From: Acetobacteraceae bacterium | GTDB taxonomy: Bacteria; Pseudomonadota; Alphaproteobacteria; Acetobacterales; Acetobacteraceae | Assembly: GCA_947478535.1 (NCBI GenBank) | Contig: CANJXD010000273.1 | Span: 1-7,589 of the forward strand | Direction: 5' to 3' | DNA length: 7,589 bases | In this document: piece after piece, positions 5,963 to 7,589 of the stretch | How positions within the stretch are numbered: position 1 is the stretch's first letter | How the letters are laid out: each line of letters opens with the position of its first letter | The notes under the pieces: model-generated | Seen by the model: the letters and a program-made list of their open reading frames with translations, nothing else | The model's database searches: none | What the model was told of the DNA's origin: nothing | Position numbers and translations under genes: made by a program

Positions 5963-7015
5963 TTACGCGGGGATGATCCTGTCTTCGCGCAGGCGTGCGA
6001 TCTGCTCGGCGAACATGTCCACGCTGTCGCGGAAGCCGGAAAACCCAGCTTTGCGCAGTTTATTGGTGTCCAGGATGCTGTCATATTCGCGCTCGAAGAT
6101 ACGCGTGCCGAACTGCCAGGAGACGAGCTGCGCGAAGGGAAAGCGGCGAAGCTGGTGCTGCTCCGCGATCGCGTTCCAAAGTCCCGCCTTGTCGGCCATG
6201 AACGGCGCCAGGGGAAGGCGTTGCGGCTCCTCCACCGGCATGCCGAGCAACGACGCGACGTGAGGCCACATGCCAGACCAGCGGAAGACGTCGCCATTGG
6301 TGACGTTGAAGGTCTCGTCCTGCGCCGCCTGCGCCTCACCGGCCCAGTCCACGACCTCGGCAAGCAGGCCGGCATCCACGCCCTGGCGGATCACCTCGTA
6401 GGCGCCGGCCGTGCCGGGGAAGCGCAGCGGCAGCCCCAGCGCCTTGGAGATCGCGCCATAGACCGCGATCACCGTGGTGAGATTCATCGAACTGCCGAGG
6501 GAGAAGCCATACACTGTCGTCGGGCGCAGGATGGTGACGTGCCAGCCGACACCACGCCGCTGCATCGCCTCCAGAAGGTCCGCTTGATCAAAGTAGAAGT
6601 TTGGCGGCATGTGCCGGCCCGCGGATTCGCGCGCGGGTGTGCGGAACGGGCCGAGATGCGATCCGTAGGCCTTGGCGCCCTGCATCAGCGTCACATGGCG
6701 CAGCCTCGGACAGGCACGCTCGATCACCGTCATCAAGTTACTCAGCATGGCGAGGTTCGGCGCAGTATCCTCCACAGCTCCGCCATGGTCCGCATAGGCG
6801 CAGTAGACGAGATGGGTGACGTCATCCAAGCCGGTCAGCCGTGCCGCGCAGTTCGAGGGATCCAGCAGGTCCACCGACACGAAGCGGGCAGCCGTTGCCC
6901 GGTCCGGCGTGCGGCGGGAGAGGCAGATCGTCGGCACGCCGCGCGCGACGAAGCGGTCTTGCACCGCGCGGCCGACCACGCCAAGCGCGCCGGCAACCAG
7001 AACCGTCCTGCCCAT
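5963..7015 (-). CDS. PRISE-like NAD(P)-dependent short-chain dehydrogenase (enone reductase type)
   Basis: A 350-residue extended short-chain dehydrogenase. The Rossmann start is VLVAGALGVVGRA (5-17, GxxGxxG), with SRR at 33-35 indicating NADPH preference and VDLLD at 48-52. The middle motifs match the progesterone 5-beta-reductase/iridoid synthase-like (PRISE) family rather than sugar epimerases: HLVYCAY, NLMTVIER, LMQGAKAYGSHLG with Lys115, and NFYFDQADLL (139-148). WHVTILRPTTVYGFS, VYGAISKALGLPLRFPG and FNVTNGDVFRWSGMW follow. Plant enzymes have NFYY and reduce the C=C of enones through a Lys and a Tyr; here the second Tyr is Phe142. The ATG at 7015 has GAGGA 8 nt upstream. It lies 66 nt after the amidohydrolase gene and is convergent to the regulator. 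Likely role: NADPH reduction of an alpha,beta-unsaturated carbonyl. Family fit is good; the substrate is unknown, and annotation as a generic NAD-dependent epimerase would be the fallback. Confidence 0.85.
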   Translation of the reverse strand: MGRTVLVAGALGVVGRAVQDRFVARGVPTICLSRRTPDRATAARFVSVDLLDPSNCAARLTGLDDVTHLVYCAYADHGGAVEDTAPNLAMLSNLMTVIERACPRLRHVTLMQGAKAYGSHLGPFRTPARESAGRHMPPNFYFDQADLLEAMQRRGVGWHVTILRPTTVYGFSLGSSMNLTTVIAVYGAISKALGLPLRFPGTAGAYEVIRQGVDAGLLAEVVDWAGEAQAAQDETFNVTNGDVFRWSGMWPHVASLLGMPVEEPQRLPLAPFMADKAGLWNAIAEQHQLRRFPFAQLVSWQFGTRIFEREYDSILDTNKLRKAGFSGFRDSVDMFAEQIARLREDRIIPA

Positions 7016-7081
7016 TCAGGTCATCCTCGCAGTGGCTTTGGTCTCAGGCGGAGGCAGTACGCCGCCGCCGCAGCGCTCTCG

Positions 7082-7589
7082 TCACGCAACCCGGGCTGGA
7101 ATGCCGCTATGCGGCTTCAGCGGGATGCGGAACAGCCGGCTGGCATTCTGCCCCAGGATCCGGCGTCGGCGCTCGATCGGGAAGCTCTCCGGGACGGAGT
7201 GGTAGGGTGAATCGAAATCCCAGTGCGGGTAGTCGGAACTGAACATCAAGCGGTCGGCGAAGCCTGCTTCCTCGAACATCCGATAGACGGATTCCGTATC
7301 CTCAGGCCGCTCCGCTTCCTCCAGCGGCTGGGTGGTGAACCAGAAATGCTCACGCAGATACTCGGAAGGCCGGCGCCTCAGATGCGGCACCTCCGCGCGC
7401 AGCTTGGTCCAGGCATTGTCCAAGCGCCAGGAGAACGGCACCGCCCAGGACCAGCCGAGTTCGATCAATGCGACGCGCAGCGTGGGGAAGCGATCGAAGA
7501 CGCCTTCGAAGATCAGGCTCGGCACCATCGTCATCGGCAGGTTGGCGAAATTCATGTGCATCTCGCCATAGTAGTTCGTGGCGCCCGCG
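7082..7589 (-). CDS. Amidohydrolase-2 family metal-dependent hydrolase/decarboxylase, C-terminal part
   Basis: The C-terminal 168 residues are visible; the frame is open through base 7588 and the start lies beyond the right edge. The internal Met at 7561 is not the start, because the residues before it (AGATNYYGE) continue the family sequence. The fragment matches the ACMSD/ligW-like amidohydrolase-2 family: LIFEGVFDRFPTLRVALIE, WRLDNAWTKLRAEVPHL, PSEYLREHFWFTTQPLEE, then MFSSDYPHWDFDSP. The Asp in SSDYPHWD (codon at 7232-7234) is the conserved metal/catalytic aspartate. Relatives in catabolic clusters decarboxylate or hydrolyse aromatic or cyclic acids (aminocarboxymuconate semialdehyde, 5-carboxyvanillate, resorcylate types). 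The ring-opening or decarboxylation role here is inference. The metal ligands near the N-terminus (HxH) are outside the window. It is upstream of, and probably co-transcribed with, the SDR gene. Confidence 0.9.
   Translation of the reverse strand, partial: AGATNYYGEMHMNFANLPMTMVPSLIFEGVFDRFPTLRVALIELGWSWAVPFSWRLDNAWTKLRAEVPHLRRRPSEYLREHFWFTTQPLEEAERPEDTESVYRMFEEAGFADRLMFSSDYPHWDFDSPYHSVPESFPIERRRRILGQNASRLFRIPLKPHSGIPARVA

Overview
The window is GC-rich (roughly two thirds G+C by eye), densely packed bacterial DNA. It carries a compact catabolic locus of the kind common in metabolically versatile Proteobacteria. The mix of a Bug-type (tripartite tricarboxylate family) periplasmic receptor, a CaiB/BaiF CoA-transferase, an acyl-CoA dehydrogenase, a crotonase and a thiolase-like protein, with very GC-biased codon use, fits an alphaproteobacterium of the Acetobacteraceae (Roseomonas-like) best. 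A Burkholderiales-type betaproteobacterium is the main alternative. The taxonomic call is inference from gene style only.

Layout: (1) A minus-strand operon runs leftward from 4738 to beyond base 1: acyl-CoA dehydrogenase (3569-4738), enoyl-CoA hydratase/isomerase family protein (2789-3565), CoA-transferase (1599-2792), Bug receptor (583-1569) and a thiolase-fold protein cut by the left edge (1-561). Spacings are 3 nt, a 4-nt ATGA overlap, 29 nt and 21 nt, so co-transcription is very likely. (2) A 295-bp divergent control region (4739-5033) holds a 20-bp direct repeat (19/20 identical), one copy before each divergent gene, a perfect 9-bp-stem palindrome next to a TTGACA, and a GntR/HutC-type operator-like sequence. 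(3) A GntR/HutC-family regulator (5034-5885) reads rightward. (4) Convergent to it, on the minus strand, are a PRISE-like short-chain dehydrogenase (5963-7015) and the C-terminal part of an amidohydrolase-2 protein (7082 to beyond the right edge).

How the parts may work together: the Bug receptor binds an organic acid in the periplasm. The CoA-transferase activates a carboxylate to its CoA thioester. The acyl-CoA dehydrogenase introduces (or reduces) a C=C bond, the crotonase acts on the enoyl-CoA, and the thiolase-fold protein cleaves C-C. Two members lack a classical catalytic residue: the crotonase has Thr where the first catalytic Glu is expected, and the thiolase-like protein has Gly where the nucleophilic Cys is expected. 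The pathway may therefore not be ordinary beta-oxidation. The amidohydrolase and the enone-reductase-like SDR could act on a ring-derived or unsaturated substrate further upstream. The GntR regulator probably controls the acd operon from the shared intergenic region. The actual substrate cannot be read from the sequence.

No RNA genes, insertion sequences, phage genes or CRISPR arrays were seen. The most unusual pieces are the divergent control region and the two active-site substitutions.
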